Part shown: positions 10,875 to 22,053 of the stretch, one piece after another | How the letters are laid out: each line of letters starts with the position of its first letter | Position numbering within the stretch: position 1 is the stretch's first letter | Origin: Pochonia chlamydosporia 170 | Lineage: Eukaryota; Ascomycota; Sordariomycetes; Hypocreales; Clavicipitaceae | Assembly (NCBI RefSeq): GCF_001653235.2 | Contig: NW_019154047.1 | Coordinates: forward strand, 248,001 to 312,000 | Direction: 5' to 3' | DNA length: 64,000 nt | Notes under the pieces: model-generated | Seen by the model: only the letters and a program-made list of their open reading frames with translations | Told to the model about the DNA's origin: nothing | Database searches by the model: none | Made by a program: the position numbers and the translations under genes

Positions 10875-13800
10875 CGATGCCCGAGAGGACAGTGACACAT
10901 AGACTCTTATTGAAGAATGCGCCGTGGACAATGATATCGGCCAGGGTGGAGGACAACCTACGACCACTGCCCTGGACAGTCGACGTGCAGACGCAGACCG
11001 ACCAACTGATGGAAGTTGTGCTCGAGGCAATCCACGAACTGACACCCCGAGTACAACCACCACCCTAGGCGAAACGTTGGTGGACAAAGGATTTAACACG
11101 CCTTCGGCGGACTTACAAATTCTGGCGAAACCAAGCCAGGATACAACGGCGCGCAGGCCGGTGGAGGCCGGACCTCGAAACTCGAGCCAAAGTTGCATCC
11201 AAGGAATACCACGATTGGATTCGGAAGCAGAAGAAAGCCCACTGGGACGAATTTCTAGCAGAAGATGCTAACATCTGGAAGGCAGCCAGCTACCTTCAGC
11301 CGAGCAAGGGGGCCATGGACGACAAGGTGCCACCGTTGAAGAAGAAAGACGGGTCGATGACCAAAGACAGCATGGAACAGGCAAAGGAGCTGCTTGGGAC
11401 ATTTCCCCCGCCCCTCCCGGAATGGATTGAAACAGAAGACCGACGATCGCGGCGCGCGGCCTTGTCAATGCCGGACCTCACGCTGGTAGAAATCGAGAAG
11501 GTACTGGCGGCGAAACCTTGGAAGGCTCCAGGTGAGGATGGTTTGCCGGCCATGGTGTGGAGGCGCCTGTGGCCAGTAGTGAAGCATCGAGTTTGGACTC
11601 TTTTCGACCGCTCGCTCCGAGATGGCGTTGTACCGCACCAGTGGAAAAGTGCCAGGATTATCCCCCTCAAGAAGCCGGACAAAGGAGACTACACAGTAGC
11701 TAAAGCCTGGCGACCAATATCACTCCTGTCAACATTAGGCAAAATAATGGAAGCAGTTGTGGCGGAACGGATCTCATACGCGGTTGAGACCAGCGGGCTC
11801 CTGCCCGCGAACCACTTCGGAGCGAGGAAGAGACGATCAGCTGAACAAGCGCTCTTGCTGCTTCAGGAACATATATACAAAGCATGGTGGGCTGGCAAGG
11901 TGCTTAGTCTGATAAGCTTTGACGTGAAAGGAGCTTACAACGGAGTGTGCAAAGAGCGTCTGTTGCAAAGGATGATAGCAAGAGGCATACCAGGCGGTCA
12001 GGTCCGATGGACGGACGCCTTCTGTTCCGGCAAAACTGCTTGCGTGGTAGTAAATGGACACACGTCAGAACGAAGAGAGCTGTCTCGGTCCGGTCTTCCT
12101 CAGGGATCACCACTTTCGCCGATCTTGTTCCTGTTCTTCAACGCAGATTTAGTGCAAAGAAAGATCAACGCTAATGGTGGCTCGATCGCCTTTGTGGACG
12201 ACTATACAGCTTGGGTGACCGGGCCAACGGCAGATGACAACCGGGCTGACATTCAATCCATCATTGACGATGCCCTCAAGTGGGAGGCACGCAGCGGCGC
12301 AACGTTTGAGGCAGATAAATCCGCAGTTATTCATTTCACAAGGACTGCTGCTCGTTCCAGTGACAAGCCAATCTGATCAAAGGAAAGGAACTAAAACCAC
12401 AAGATAGTGTAAAGATTTGGGGGTAATCATGGACGCGAACCTGCGATACAAAGAACACACGGCTAGAGCAGCTGCCAAAGGCCTCAAGGCTGCCGTGTGT
12501 CTAAGAAGATTGAAGATGCTTTCACCTCGAACGACTAGACAACGCTTTGTGTCGACAGTCGCACCCGTTATGGACTACGCGTCGAATGTGTGGATGCACT
12601 CCTGCGGCGCGCAGGGACTGGCATGGCTAAATAGAGTGCAGATGGTGAGTGCATAGGCGATTACAGGAGCTTTCAGCAAATTTGCCACAGCAGTGGCAGA
12701 GGCCAGTATTCAAACAGTGGAGGAGCGACATACTCAAGCAGCAACAAGGCTCTGGGTTTACATTTGCACACTTCCGCAAACACATCCACTGACAAGATCG
12801 AAATACAAAGCTAAGAGACGTTTCGTCTCGCCCATGCAGAAAATCGCCATAACGATGGCGAAGACTAACACGGAACGCTTGGAAACAATCCACGAGTATG
12901 CAGTACCACCATGGAGCGATCGCATACCTGTAGTGGGCGAGCATTATGGCTATGCCGAAACGGACAAGACACCAAACAGTGTAGAAGGAATCATCATCGT
13001 TACGGCCTCCTCGCAAAAAGGGAACACAGTGGGAATGGGAGGCGTTGTGCGTGACACAACGATCAATAGCGCTGGCGAGGTGCTAGCTGGCTACTCCGTC
13101 ACCATTGGAACACGGGATGAGCAGAACCCGTACACAGCGGAACTGGCAGCTATTGCGATGGCGCTTAAATGTATGCCTTCAGGACTTCATAATCGAGATC
13201 TGACTGTAATGACAAGCAACCGATCGGCACTACAAGTCATCCGTCGGCCACGGCAACAATCGGGCCGGTGCACCATACGTCGGATATATGAACGCACTCA
13301 ATATCTTCAAAGGAGAAGGTGCTCTGTTTCGCTAATGTGGGTGCCGGCGGGGGATCGGGATTTTACACTTGGATCGCTCGCCGGGGCGGCGGCGAAGAGG
13401 GCCGCAATGTTTGAACCACTAGAGGAACGACCGTACCAAGCTAGATCGACAAAGCTGCGACTGGCCAAACTGGACCAACAGCAACTAAGAGAGCTCCCGG
13501 AGGGAGTTGGGAAGTACTCGAAACGAATTGATGCTGCACTTCCGGGTAAGCACACACGATAATTGTACGACCAGCTAGAGAGAACAGAATCGGACATTCT
13601 CGTGCAATTACGTACCGGTATTGGCAAGGCTAAATGGCTTCCTCCATAGAATCGGGGTGGTGGGATCAGACCTATGCGAATGTGGCAAGGCACCTGAGAC
13701 AATGGAACACTTTCTGTTTCGATGCAGAAGGTGGACAGCGCAACGGGAGATCTTGCTTAGTTGCTCACCGTGGAAGATAGGGAATCTCTCATATTTCTTG

Positions 13801-14198
13801 GGAGGGAAAGCGCCGTCTGACGATGACAAGTGGAAGCCGGACACACGAGCAGTGAAGACAGGGATCAAATTTGCAATGGCAACAGGAAGACTCGTTCGAG
13901 ACCAGCGATCTTGGGACTAGGGAACCAAGAACCTACATGAAATCATACTAACAATAAACAGCCTCGGCATTGACGGACCGTGCTTCAGCTGCTGAGGATA
14001 GGACGCTGAACACATGGGGAACTGGCCTTCAAGCAGGTCTGTCAAGGATCATACAAGCGACGAGGCGGAACCAAGCTGTGTAAGAGAAAACGTGGGGCTT
14101 GAGGTGTCATGTATCAAATGTATTGAACCGTATAATAGCTTTCCCACCTGGCCTTCTAGGGTTCTCCCTCCGGGCGTAATAAAATCTGTATCCCGCCA
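10875..14198 (+). mobile_element. Tad-type LINE retrotransposon, 5'-truncated and degenerate
   Basis: Contains reverse transcriptase, RNase H and a C-terminal CCHC-type zinc motif in that order, with the endonuclease end missing. The 3' end reads CCGGGCGTAATAAAA, shared with the second LINE near 20690. A 10-bp candidate target-site duplication differing at one base flanks it (10865-10874 TTCGACATAA; 14199-14208 TTCAACATAA). It sits in the 5' part of the gene at 9820-10874, and a MULE lies a few bases downstream. Confidence 0.85.
10877..13920 (+). pseudogene. LINE ORF2: reverse transcriptase / RNase H / zinc motif, broken
   Basis: The frame opens in the pre-RT region, is stopped by TAG at 11066-11068, then continues with AKRWWTKDLTRLRRTY and the RT fingers (KPWKAPGEDGLPAMVWRRL). 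The RT core at 11315-12376 shows the conserved SLISFDVKGAYNGV, GLPQGSPLSPILF and the FVDDY catalytic motif. Frameshifts near 12370 and 12415 and a TAG near 12654 follow. RNase H spans about 12960-13350 (GMGGVV; YTAELAAIAMAL). A stop near 13562 and another shift precede the CECGKAPETMEHFLFRC zinc motif at about 13680. The enzyme would copy LINE RNA at a nicked target; this copy cannot be autonomous. Confidence 0.85.
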
Positions 14199-14227
14199 TT
14201 CAACATAATTTAAGCTACCATAATAAT

Positions 14228-14290
14228 GACAGACTCCCTTAAAACGCACCCAACTCTCCATCCGCACGCACCCCCCCACATTCAGCCACA
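14228..14290. repeat. MULE 1 left terminal inverted repeat
   Basis: Pairs with the right repeat at about 17292-17354. Outer ends are GACAGACTCC and GGAGTCTGTC; the inner part is GC-rich with a run of C. Confidence 0.9.
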
Positions 14291-14343
14291 TTGCCTCCGA
14301 CATCGCCAATTAAGCAAATGTTAACTCACCCAAGTCGCAAACC

Positions 14344-16686
14344 CTAATCCAATGCAACTGTAATACTATCGCCTACCTTTTCCGTTGCCATTACTCCTGC
14401 AAGCAACGAGTCCGCCGGTTCCGGGTCATCGTCCACTTCCAAAGTATTATACTGTTTAATTGGCCTGTTCCCATCTTTCCGAGTCCTTGACTGCTGATGG
14501 GTAACTCGGGCTGCAGCCGAAACAGCAGTTTTTCTTCTTTTTCGTCGGCGTTGGTTTGGTGAGTCCGCTGCATCTTGCTCGTCAATGGTTGATCCCAGCT
14601 CGAATTGTGAGTAATTGCGTCGTGCTGAGCTCTGGACGCCACTTCGTGTCGAGCCTTCGGGCGCAAGTTGTCGTTCTGGTATCGCCCGTTCGTTACCGAA
14701 ATGGTCCACTATTTCGTGGCCGACCCTTAGGTATCCCTATGGGAGGTCGTTGTATTTGAAGAAGAGGATCGTGGATATCTTGTGATGGCTTGATATGCCA
14801 AAATGGACCCAAGTCTTCCTTCTTTAGAGGCTCATTTTGACTAGATAACTCTAGGAGTCTGTGAGCACAAGGCAAGCCATACTGAGTTGTCGTTACGCCT
14901 GTACAAGGTGGTAGCGGCTTCTTACAGACCTGGCTTGATTCTATAACCCTGTGGATCTCGTTTAGTTGGTCTAGTGCCCATCGAGTTACATTCAAGGGTA
15001 ACTGGCCAAGCCATTCTCTCCCCGAGAACTGGTTCCGAATGGTGGTATTTGCCCGCTGTATTTTGTCTTTGTATAGCTGACGTTTATCGTCGGTCTGACT
15101 AGCGGTTGCCGCCTCAACATCAGGGAGGTCAGACCGAAGCGATAGATGGTAGGTCTTCAAAGAATGATGATTTGACTCGGCTGGTGCGGTAGTAATCAGA
15201 CCAAAGTTTCGATAATAGCGAGTGTAGCAGCAGGCCCATTCCTTCTTCAACGGCAAGTATGTATCCTTGAGATATTGCAGAATTCGCTTCTGGCGTGTAA
15301 AGGTTTGTTGAAGTTGCAGCCAAGCTTGACTGAATTCCTCTTCTGATCTGCTATACACCATGTATTTCCAGAGGAGGTACAGACCAGCGCGAGTATCTAA
15401 CACTCGTTTGGGAAGCGGACCAAGCTGTACATTACTCATGTGTTTGGCCTTAGTATTACCATGCTCCAATTCTTGCATATCAGCAGCGTCTGAGCTATCG
15501 TCATCAGAATTCAGATCAGAGTCCAAGGAGTCGTTAGCTTTCTTCCACCATTTCTTAATGGATAACACTACGTTGTTGTTTATGTGGAAGACGCATAGCT
15601 GAAGTTGCACATCAGGGAAGATTTGCCGGATCGCACTTCGCAATTGATCGTCCTTGTCTGTGATGATGACCTCTGGGAAGAGATGATACCCGCCCGTTGG
15701 AATCTGGATAGCTGCTTGAGAAACCACTCAAAACTGGCACCTTGCTCGTTATTTAGTAGACCATAACATATAGGCATAGATGTCCTCTCCGAGGTTACGG
15801 TCACGGCAGCGACCAAAGCCATTTTATAGCAGTTGGTACTGTATGTAGCATCAATCTGCAGGCATGACGAGAACTTTTGCCACATTTTGCCTCCTTTGTG
15901 GTATCCCCAAGCCGCATTTCGAAAACGAAATTCGTCTCCAATCCCGTCTAGGCCCCATATCCAAATTTTCTTCGACTCAGAGAGCGTCCGTACGAAGTCG
16001 TTCGTAGCGCCATAGCCTTGACGTCTGGCTTGGTTGACTTTCCATCGCCAGTTGTAAATATCTGTTCTGCGAATTGCAAGTTTTGGCTACTTTTGACAGA
16101 GTTGTTTGTGAATAGATCGACAGGATATTGTCTTGTCAAGACAAAGATCCACTAGAAGGTTCATTTGCTCCTCTGTTAACTTTCTCCAATGGTAGTGCTC
16201 GGTAAGGCTTTTCGAAGGACCATGATCACGATGAAGAGAACTGACAACTCTCATAGACCATTCGTAATTGTTAGCCTTGAGAGATTGAATAATAATCTTG
16301 AACGGACAGTTGGCGGCCAACTTTGTTGTATTTGTATTCCGTGTTTTGGCAGTAGAATCCTTTGAATTACAACGACTCTTATCACAGACAAGCTCGTATT
16401 TTATCGTTATTGTCTTCGCCTTATTCTTCTGGCTTCGTCTTATAACTAAACCCATCCGATTCTCAATACAGAACTCCTTTAAGGCATCAAAGAGCCTCTC
16501 AAAAGATTCATAGGTTGCTGTCAGAAGTGGAGAGTCCGAGGGAATGACTACTTCCCATGGCTGACCCCCCCAGGAGTCAAAGTCGTGAGGATCTTCACAG
16601 TCATCGGATTCGCTAAATTCATCGGCCGAGTCGACTGGTGGCGCTTCACGAGGCTCAGGGAGTCCAGGTGGAAGTGTGGGAAGCAT
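14344..16686 (-). pseudogene. MULE transposase, one stop and one frameshift
   Basis: Starts at 16686. The first ~200 residues hold a FAR1/WRKY-GCM1-like DNA-binding segment (Cys at CDKSRC, later NCPFKI). Next come IYNWRWKVNQA, the first catalytic Asp region (CLQIDATYSTN) and the second (EVIITDKDDQL) followed by the C-x2-H motif LCVFHINNN. An in-frame TAG at 16087-16089 and a one-base shift near 15680 break the frame. The C-terminus shows PKGRPRNSG and a basic tail in a further frame (14344-14709). The TAG fits a CAG to TAG change, but one case cannot prove RIP. Confidence 0.88.
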
Positions 16687-17291
16687 GGCTATTGTTTGTT
16701 ATTCGGTCGCAAAGTGGTGCTAGCACTGCTGGGTGAAGCTCTTGTATCACGAAGCTGCTAGCTAGGGGTCAAATAGAACAGTGTACTTGTCCTTGATTGA
16801 GCTATCTAGAGATGTCAAATGAGATCACTTTTATAGTTGGATGCAACCTGCCTGCATCTTGCTTTTTGATATGTTTGTAACATTACTGATACATTGTGAT
16901 GTTTGATCCTTGGATAATTGCTTTTGATAGCTGCAGCCATTGTTTAATAGCTGTTGACACCACCCTCGTTGACATCTTGTAATCTATATACTTCTTGTAC
17001 TTTTGCTACTAGGTTTCTGAACAGGATGCAAACCCTCCATATACTTGTCACTGAACAAATGGTTGGAGTCCCAGATTTAGGACCTTCGACACTTACAAAG
17101 TCCTCCCATCTAGGACCTTTACTTCAAAAATACGCCACCGCCTGCAGCCAGCTGATAGCCAGCGGCTGGTAGTCTTGAAGTTTAGGGGCAATTGAAATCT
17201 TGTTAGCACTGATTAATACGCCGTTGTTGATAGTCAAGAAAACATGGCGAAGTTCTGTGGTTGGCGATATCGGCAGGCAGTGTGGCTGAAT

Positions 17292-17354
17292 TGGGGCTGG
17301 ATGTGGGCGGGTGCGTGCGGATGGAGAGTTGGGTGCGTTTTAATGGAGTCTGTC
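17292..17354. repeat. MULE 1 right terminal inverted repeat
   Basis: Reverse complement of the left repeat with few mismatches, immediately followed by the TSD copy at 17355-17362. Confidence 0.9.
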
Positions 17355-17362
17355 ATAATAAT

Positions 17363-17773
17363 AGCTAAACTCTACTGTTTATCGTTAGCCACACAAAGAG
17401 GTTTTAATAGTCGATACACAGTAAAGTGTGTATTGCACGCTGCTAAGCCACGATTTGTCACTGGTCCGCTCAGGACAATGCCGTCTGATTTTGACGGCAC
17501 TGTTCATTATATCATCAGGCGGTCATCCCACCAAGCAAGCCACAGTAACGTTCGCAATGTCAAAGATTCTGCAGGCATAATAAGACCACAGCTCTATTTA
17601 TGCCGTGGGGTTAGGCCTTGTGACGTAATTTCGGTATTTTTAGGTCACTGAAGCGCATGTTGTATGGTTTGTATAAGTCGAGTTGAAGCACTAATAGCAG
17701 CTCATACGACATATAAACCACGCTGACCTCCCGTGTAGGTACGGAGCTAATTGATAACGCAAGTCTCCGAATT
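17363..17773. repeat. Dispersed repeat, diverged copy of 27640-27870
   Basis: About 17480-17620 matches the reverse complement of about 27770-27870, with shared blocks such as CAAGCCACAG and GATTCTGC. Similarity continues weakly into the following ORF. No terminal structure identified. Confidence 0.55.
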
Positions 17774-18238
17774 GTGCCAACTGACCTATTTGATTCGACA
17801 AGTATGCTTTCTCGACTATGTTCTATGTTGCAGCCACCCCCGGCTGAAGATGAGACTGTTCACCCACTGGACTTCGGGCCATTGCGAGCTCCAGGCAACG
17901 CAACGAAGACACCGCCGCAGACTCATCATGCCAGATCTGGTCTAAATCTCCCTCCTCCATCCTTCTCCCTTCAAGAAGAAAAGCAAAAGAAAGCCGCCCA
18001 GCATCAATACCGGCAGGTTTTAGACGAATTCGCGGAGACTTCTCACAAAATACTGCGTGAGATCGATTCTTTAGCGGCCGAGATGGAACAGCTCCGACAC
18101 GCAACTGAAGCACGGAGCAAGCCGCTTAAGCCGAGAACAGCGCGATCTCCTCAGCCCGGAGGTACGACCATAGCTCAAGGGCAGGCTCCCCAGGCTCAAA
18201 GGGACGTTGAGGAGCAGGTGCAGGTAGCTTTTCGGTAA
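17774..18238 (+). CDS. Hypothetical coiled-coil protein, dispersed-repeat family
   Basis: A 154-aa ORF. The start (FDSTSMLSRLCSMLQPPPAEDE) resembles a minus-strand ORF at 27377-27637 (FDSISMISRLYSAVQSSPPEND), so it belongs to a family present twice here. A Pro-rich segment leads to a probable coiled coil at residues 67-115 (EEKQKKAAQHQYRQVLDEF; REIDSLAAEMEQLR). No catalytic motif. It may be a gene inside a repeat or part of a non-autonomous element. Confidence 0.45.
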   Translation: MPTDLFDSTSMLSRLCSMLQPPPAEDETVHPLDFGPLRAPGNATKTPPQTHHARSGLNLPPPSFSLQEEKQKKAAQHQYRQVLDEFAETSHKILREIDSLAAEMEQLRHATEARSKPLKPRTARSPQPGGTTIAQGQAPQAQRDVEEQVQVAFR

Positions 18239-19163
18239 GGCGGTGTTCATAAGCCGCAGGAAGAGACAGAGTGCCCGCGTTGTGATGTTTGGCGAATTGG
18301 CAGAAATGCCCATATTTGCGCGACCAATATAGATTTAATGTCACCTTAACTAAATATAACTACTGTAACTAGCATTATTATTATCTTCAGCTCGAGCTTT
18401 AAAAGGTGTCAGTTTGTGGCCATCTCTTCTTTTGGCGACTTGACGTTGTTTATCTCACTTAACGCTCATCTCGTGACGGGGACAACATGATGAAACAAGG
18501 CAGGCATCCTCATTTGCTCGACGTGGCCTCGATCCCCAGGTCCCCGCAGAAGATGTGTGGTCACTACACGCATCGCAACCACCCATGGTTATTATCACGT
18601 ATGGCAGACGTATTCCGAGCAGAGAGCTCATGCCTTAAAGAAAGTCATCCCATAGCAACCGACCCTGTATGAAGAGCACTCTCAGCACCATGTAACGAAA
18701 GGATGTCGCAAGCCACAGTGCTTTTTAAATGACAGTAGTGGGCAGGCATATCGCATCCAGTTCTCGACCCTTTTCTCCTCTGATCATTTCGTTCCAACCT
18801 GTAAAAGCTCTTTCCAGAACTATGGACCTGTTCTGCAGGCCTCAGGTGCCAAGTGATGCGTGCCAATGTCGCTAGGCGATTGACTCACTACACCGTCCCT
18901 GACACCAGTCTATTTCTCGACAACTGGTCAGTTATCAGATTTGTGAGAGACGTAGTGGCCATATAATACGTACTTGGGACATGCAAGACACAAACTCTGG
19001 CAGAATTTGCTACTATGCAGAACTGCACCCCACCAACTAACTGGCTCAGAGCCAAAAGCATTTCCCTTTTGGTACAGTAGTACGTACCAAATCCACAATT
19101 CCACATTTTGCCCGCCACACTTGAACTTCTTACTGGAAGCAAATTTGGCCGGTAGTCAAAAAT
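18239..19163. other. No supported gene
   Basis: Only short unsupported ORFs; a minus-strand ORF at 18888-19337 runs into LINE and LTR sequence and is not a gene. Confidence 0.5.
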
Positions 19164-20715
19164 AGGGTACTGGTACTGTTCCGAGCACCCCTCCGAGAAG
19201 GCACGTTGCCAAGTCAGTGGCGACACGCCAAGATTATCCCTCTTAAGAAACCGGGGAAGGACGACTATACAATCGCGAAAGCCTGGAGACTGTGAGAGGC
19301 TGAGCCGCTGTTTATTCAACACAAGGGTGCCATACAATTGTCTATCTAAAGCTAAGGAAGAAAAGGAGAAAGCAAGCTCGAGGCGAGCCTCGAGCTCGCG
19401 ACCATATTGCTGCTGCGTGGCAGCTTAGGCGAAATGAAGTAATTTACGCACATCGGACTGGTCCGGCACTGAAGCTCCGGGCCCGGCAGAGCCGGGTCCA
19501 CAGCATCGGGCGTAGCCCGTGACAGAGACCAATATCACTTTTGGCCACACTAGGCAAACTACTAGAATCGGTGATTGCCGAGAGGCTGTCTCACGCTGTG
19601 GAAACCTATGGCGTACTTCCAATCAACCATTTTGGAGCACGCAAGCAACGATCTGCCGAGCAGGCTCTAATGGTTCTGCAAGAATACATCTACGTAGCCT
19701 GGCGAAGACATCATGTAGTAAGCCTTATTAGTTTCGATGTGAAGGGAGCTTATAACGGAGTCTGCAAGGAAAGACTGCTACAGCGACTTAAAGCTAAAGG
19801 GATCCCAGATGAATTACTCAAATGGATCGAGGGATTCTGTTCAAATCGCACGGCTACGATCCAGGTTAACGGCCAGAACTCAGAAACACAGAGTTTACCA
19901 CAGGCAGGTCTACCACAAGGTTCCCCACTGTCTCCCATTTTGTACCTATTCTTCAACGCAGACATAATGCAAGGACAAATCGATGCAAAGGGGGGAGCTA
20001 TTGCTTTTGTCGACGACTTTACGGCTTGGGTGGCGAGCCCAAAGGCAGAGCTCAACCGAAACAAACTTTAGGCCATCATTGACAGCGCTTTAGATTGGGA
20101 ACGGAAAAGTGGTGCAACGTTCGAAGCTGATAAGACGGCAATTATTCATTTTACTAGGAATGCGAAAAGGCCCACTAATGAACCATACACGATCAAGGGG
20201 CGAGACATTTACCCCAAGGATCACGGAAAGTCAACGAGGAAATCTTTCATTCTTTTTAGGAGGAAAGTCACTATCAGATGGACCAGATTGGCAACCAAAT
20301 TTAAAAGCTGTGCAAGCAACTATCTGCTTTGCACTGGCCACAGGACGGCTGGAAAATAAGCGACACACACATAACCTCTAGGGTCCACCCAATTCACTAA
20401 CTAACCGCTAACTCACATCAACAACTCGTGCTAATAAACAGCAGACGCCGCTTCAGCTGCCGAAGATAGGATCCTGAACACTTGGGGAATAAAGCCTCCA
20501 AGCTAGCCCGCTGTAAAGAATGATCAAACACGAGAAACCGTAGCGAAACAACAGGCCAGATTGTACAAGCTGAAACTGGATGAGAAAAGACACATGGGTT
20601 TTAATGAGACACAGGCTAGCTTCAGAATGTACACAGCCTTTAGGTTTATAGTTGCCCTTTTTTTTGGAGTTTATCCACCGGGCGTAATAAAATTGATTGA
20701 ATTGAATTGTATTGC
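19164..20715 (+). mobile_element. Second Tad-type LINE fragment, internally deleted
   Basis: Begins inside the RT fingers (LFRAPLREGTLPSQWRHAK), is interrupted by a solo LTR, and resumes with PISLLATLGKLLESVIAER through SLISFDVKGAYNGV, AGLPQGSPLSPILY and FVDDF (19541-20071). An in-frame stop follows NRNKL near 20070. The RNase H region is deleted; sequence jumps near 20230 to a C-terminal segment (SFFLGGKSLSDGPDWQ). The 3' end has CCGGGCGTAATAAAATTG and ATTGA-type repeats to about 20710. Related to, but clearly diverged from, the LINE at 10875-14198. Confidence 0.85.
19291..19524. mobile_element. Solo LTR (234 bp) inserted in LINE
   Basis: Starts TGTGAGAGG, ends CCCGTGACA, and is flanked by a perfect 5-bp duplication GAGAC (19286-19290 and 19525-19529). 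Removing it plus one TSD copy restores the RT reading frame across KAWR/PISLL, confirming an insertion. Similar internal words (AAAGCTAAGGA; GGG-GTAGCCCG-GACA end) occur in the solo LTR at 42119-42347. Left by LTR-LTR recombination of a retrotransposon. Confidence 0.85.
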
Positions 20716-22053
20716 ATGAAGAGCCTCCTGTGCTACGAAATTCCCTAGATTTCTCCCGTAGACAAAGATGGATCATATCAACTCAGCATCTTCCTCTGCT
20801 CTCCTCTCTTTCTTTTGTTTCTTACATTCTTGCTAATATCCCCCTCTTTGACTCACTCCATCTCACAGGTATTGCTTCTTATTGTACTGGGACGACTCCA
20901 CTTGAGCTTGGGCTCCCCTGCTCGGATACCTTTGTGCATGGGCACCATTTGCGAATTGCTCTCGCCTCGTACCTGACTGTAGTATCTTCGTCGAATGAAA
21001 GCCCCCTCTCTTTCCCTTTTTTTTTTGGGTTTTAATTTAATTTCTTTACTGTTCTATTGTTGTGAATCTAATGCTCCGGTCTCTTGTGTGTCACTTTCTT
21101 GTTTGAACCTTCTTGGCAGACGCCAGTGTTGACTGGTTAATGCCCTTCTCTCGCCGACTATGTGCCGCATAAGCACCGCGATGGGCAGATAATACGAAAA
21201 TAAGGCTTCCTTTGTTGATGCAGTACAAAAGCATTCAGTTCATCAAAGACATCTAGATTTTATCATGCACTGCGCAGTGACAACAGGACACTACGTTTTA
21301 TCTTTGTTACTGGCGGCCATGCCCATCACATGGTTAGTGCGCTGTTCTTCTCCAAATGGACATGACCAACTGGTGGAGGCAGGGTTACCTGAGCTGGGAA
21401 ACGGAAACAAAGCAAACGAGTGGTCCCAAGAAGCCCAACAGTGAGAAAGGGCCGTCTGCCAAATGGCCGACGGCGTCGGCGAAACAGACCAATCAGCTTT
21501 TTACATACAAACAAGCCGCCCCACCCCGGTGGCCAAGGTAAAAGTGGCTGCTTCTAAACCTGGGGCAGGAACCCTTTCGGAACCGGTGCAACAATAACCT
21601 TTGCTGGCCAGTTGGGAAATATATAGTCAGATCTGGGACTCAGCCCACGCATTTGTCAGACCAAACTGTTAACATGGCGGGTTGTGCTTGAGCTGCAAAT
21701 CGGCGAAGGGATGTATTCCTGGCGACAGCTAGACGCACATTACACTTCAACGCTTCAACGGGGTCTCACGACTTCAGCAGCATCCATTGCCTTGGCACGG
21801 ATGCCAATTCCGAGCTCAAGACTTAATGTATGTTTGCGCAAGCATATTGTCCATGCACACGGCGATTGTGCTACGTCCCAACACCCTAGAGATTCCTTGC
21901 GACTAGCTTAATGTCTTGTAAAACGCTAATGCCTTTTGGCTTACACTTGCTGCACTAACGCGGTGTAGCACCCGTCGCCGTGGCACGGTTGTTCAGAGTT
22001 ATCATTGAACAGAAAAGAGAGGCTGAACTGGTGAGCCGTGGAAGAATCAAATA
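20716..22053. other. No supported gene; carries a short shared block
   Basis: ORFs are short (107 aa at 20712-21035 +). A 52-bp block at 21449-21500, containing a near-palindromic GCCGACGGCGTCGGC and a CCAATCAGC box, recurs at 30957-31009. The far end near 21965 matches sequence near 35940, so the repeat containing the next pseudogene starts here. Confidence 0.5.

Larger units (their letters stand above)
14228..17354 (-). mobile_element. MULE DNA transposon with TIRs and 8-bp TSD
   Basis: A 3,127-bp element. The terminal inverted repeats begin GACAGACTCC and include AAAACGCACCCAACTCTCC, almost identical at both ends for about 60 bp. A perfect 8-bp direct repeat ATAATAAT flanks it (14220-14227 and 17355-17362), as expected of Mutator-like elements. 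It encodes one broken transposase on the minus strand. Clean termini suggest it could still be mobilised in trans. Confidence 0.92.
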
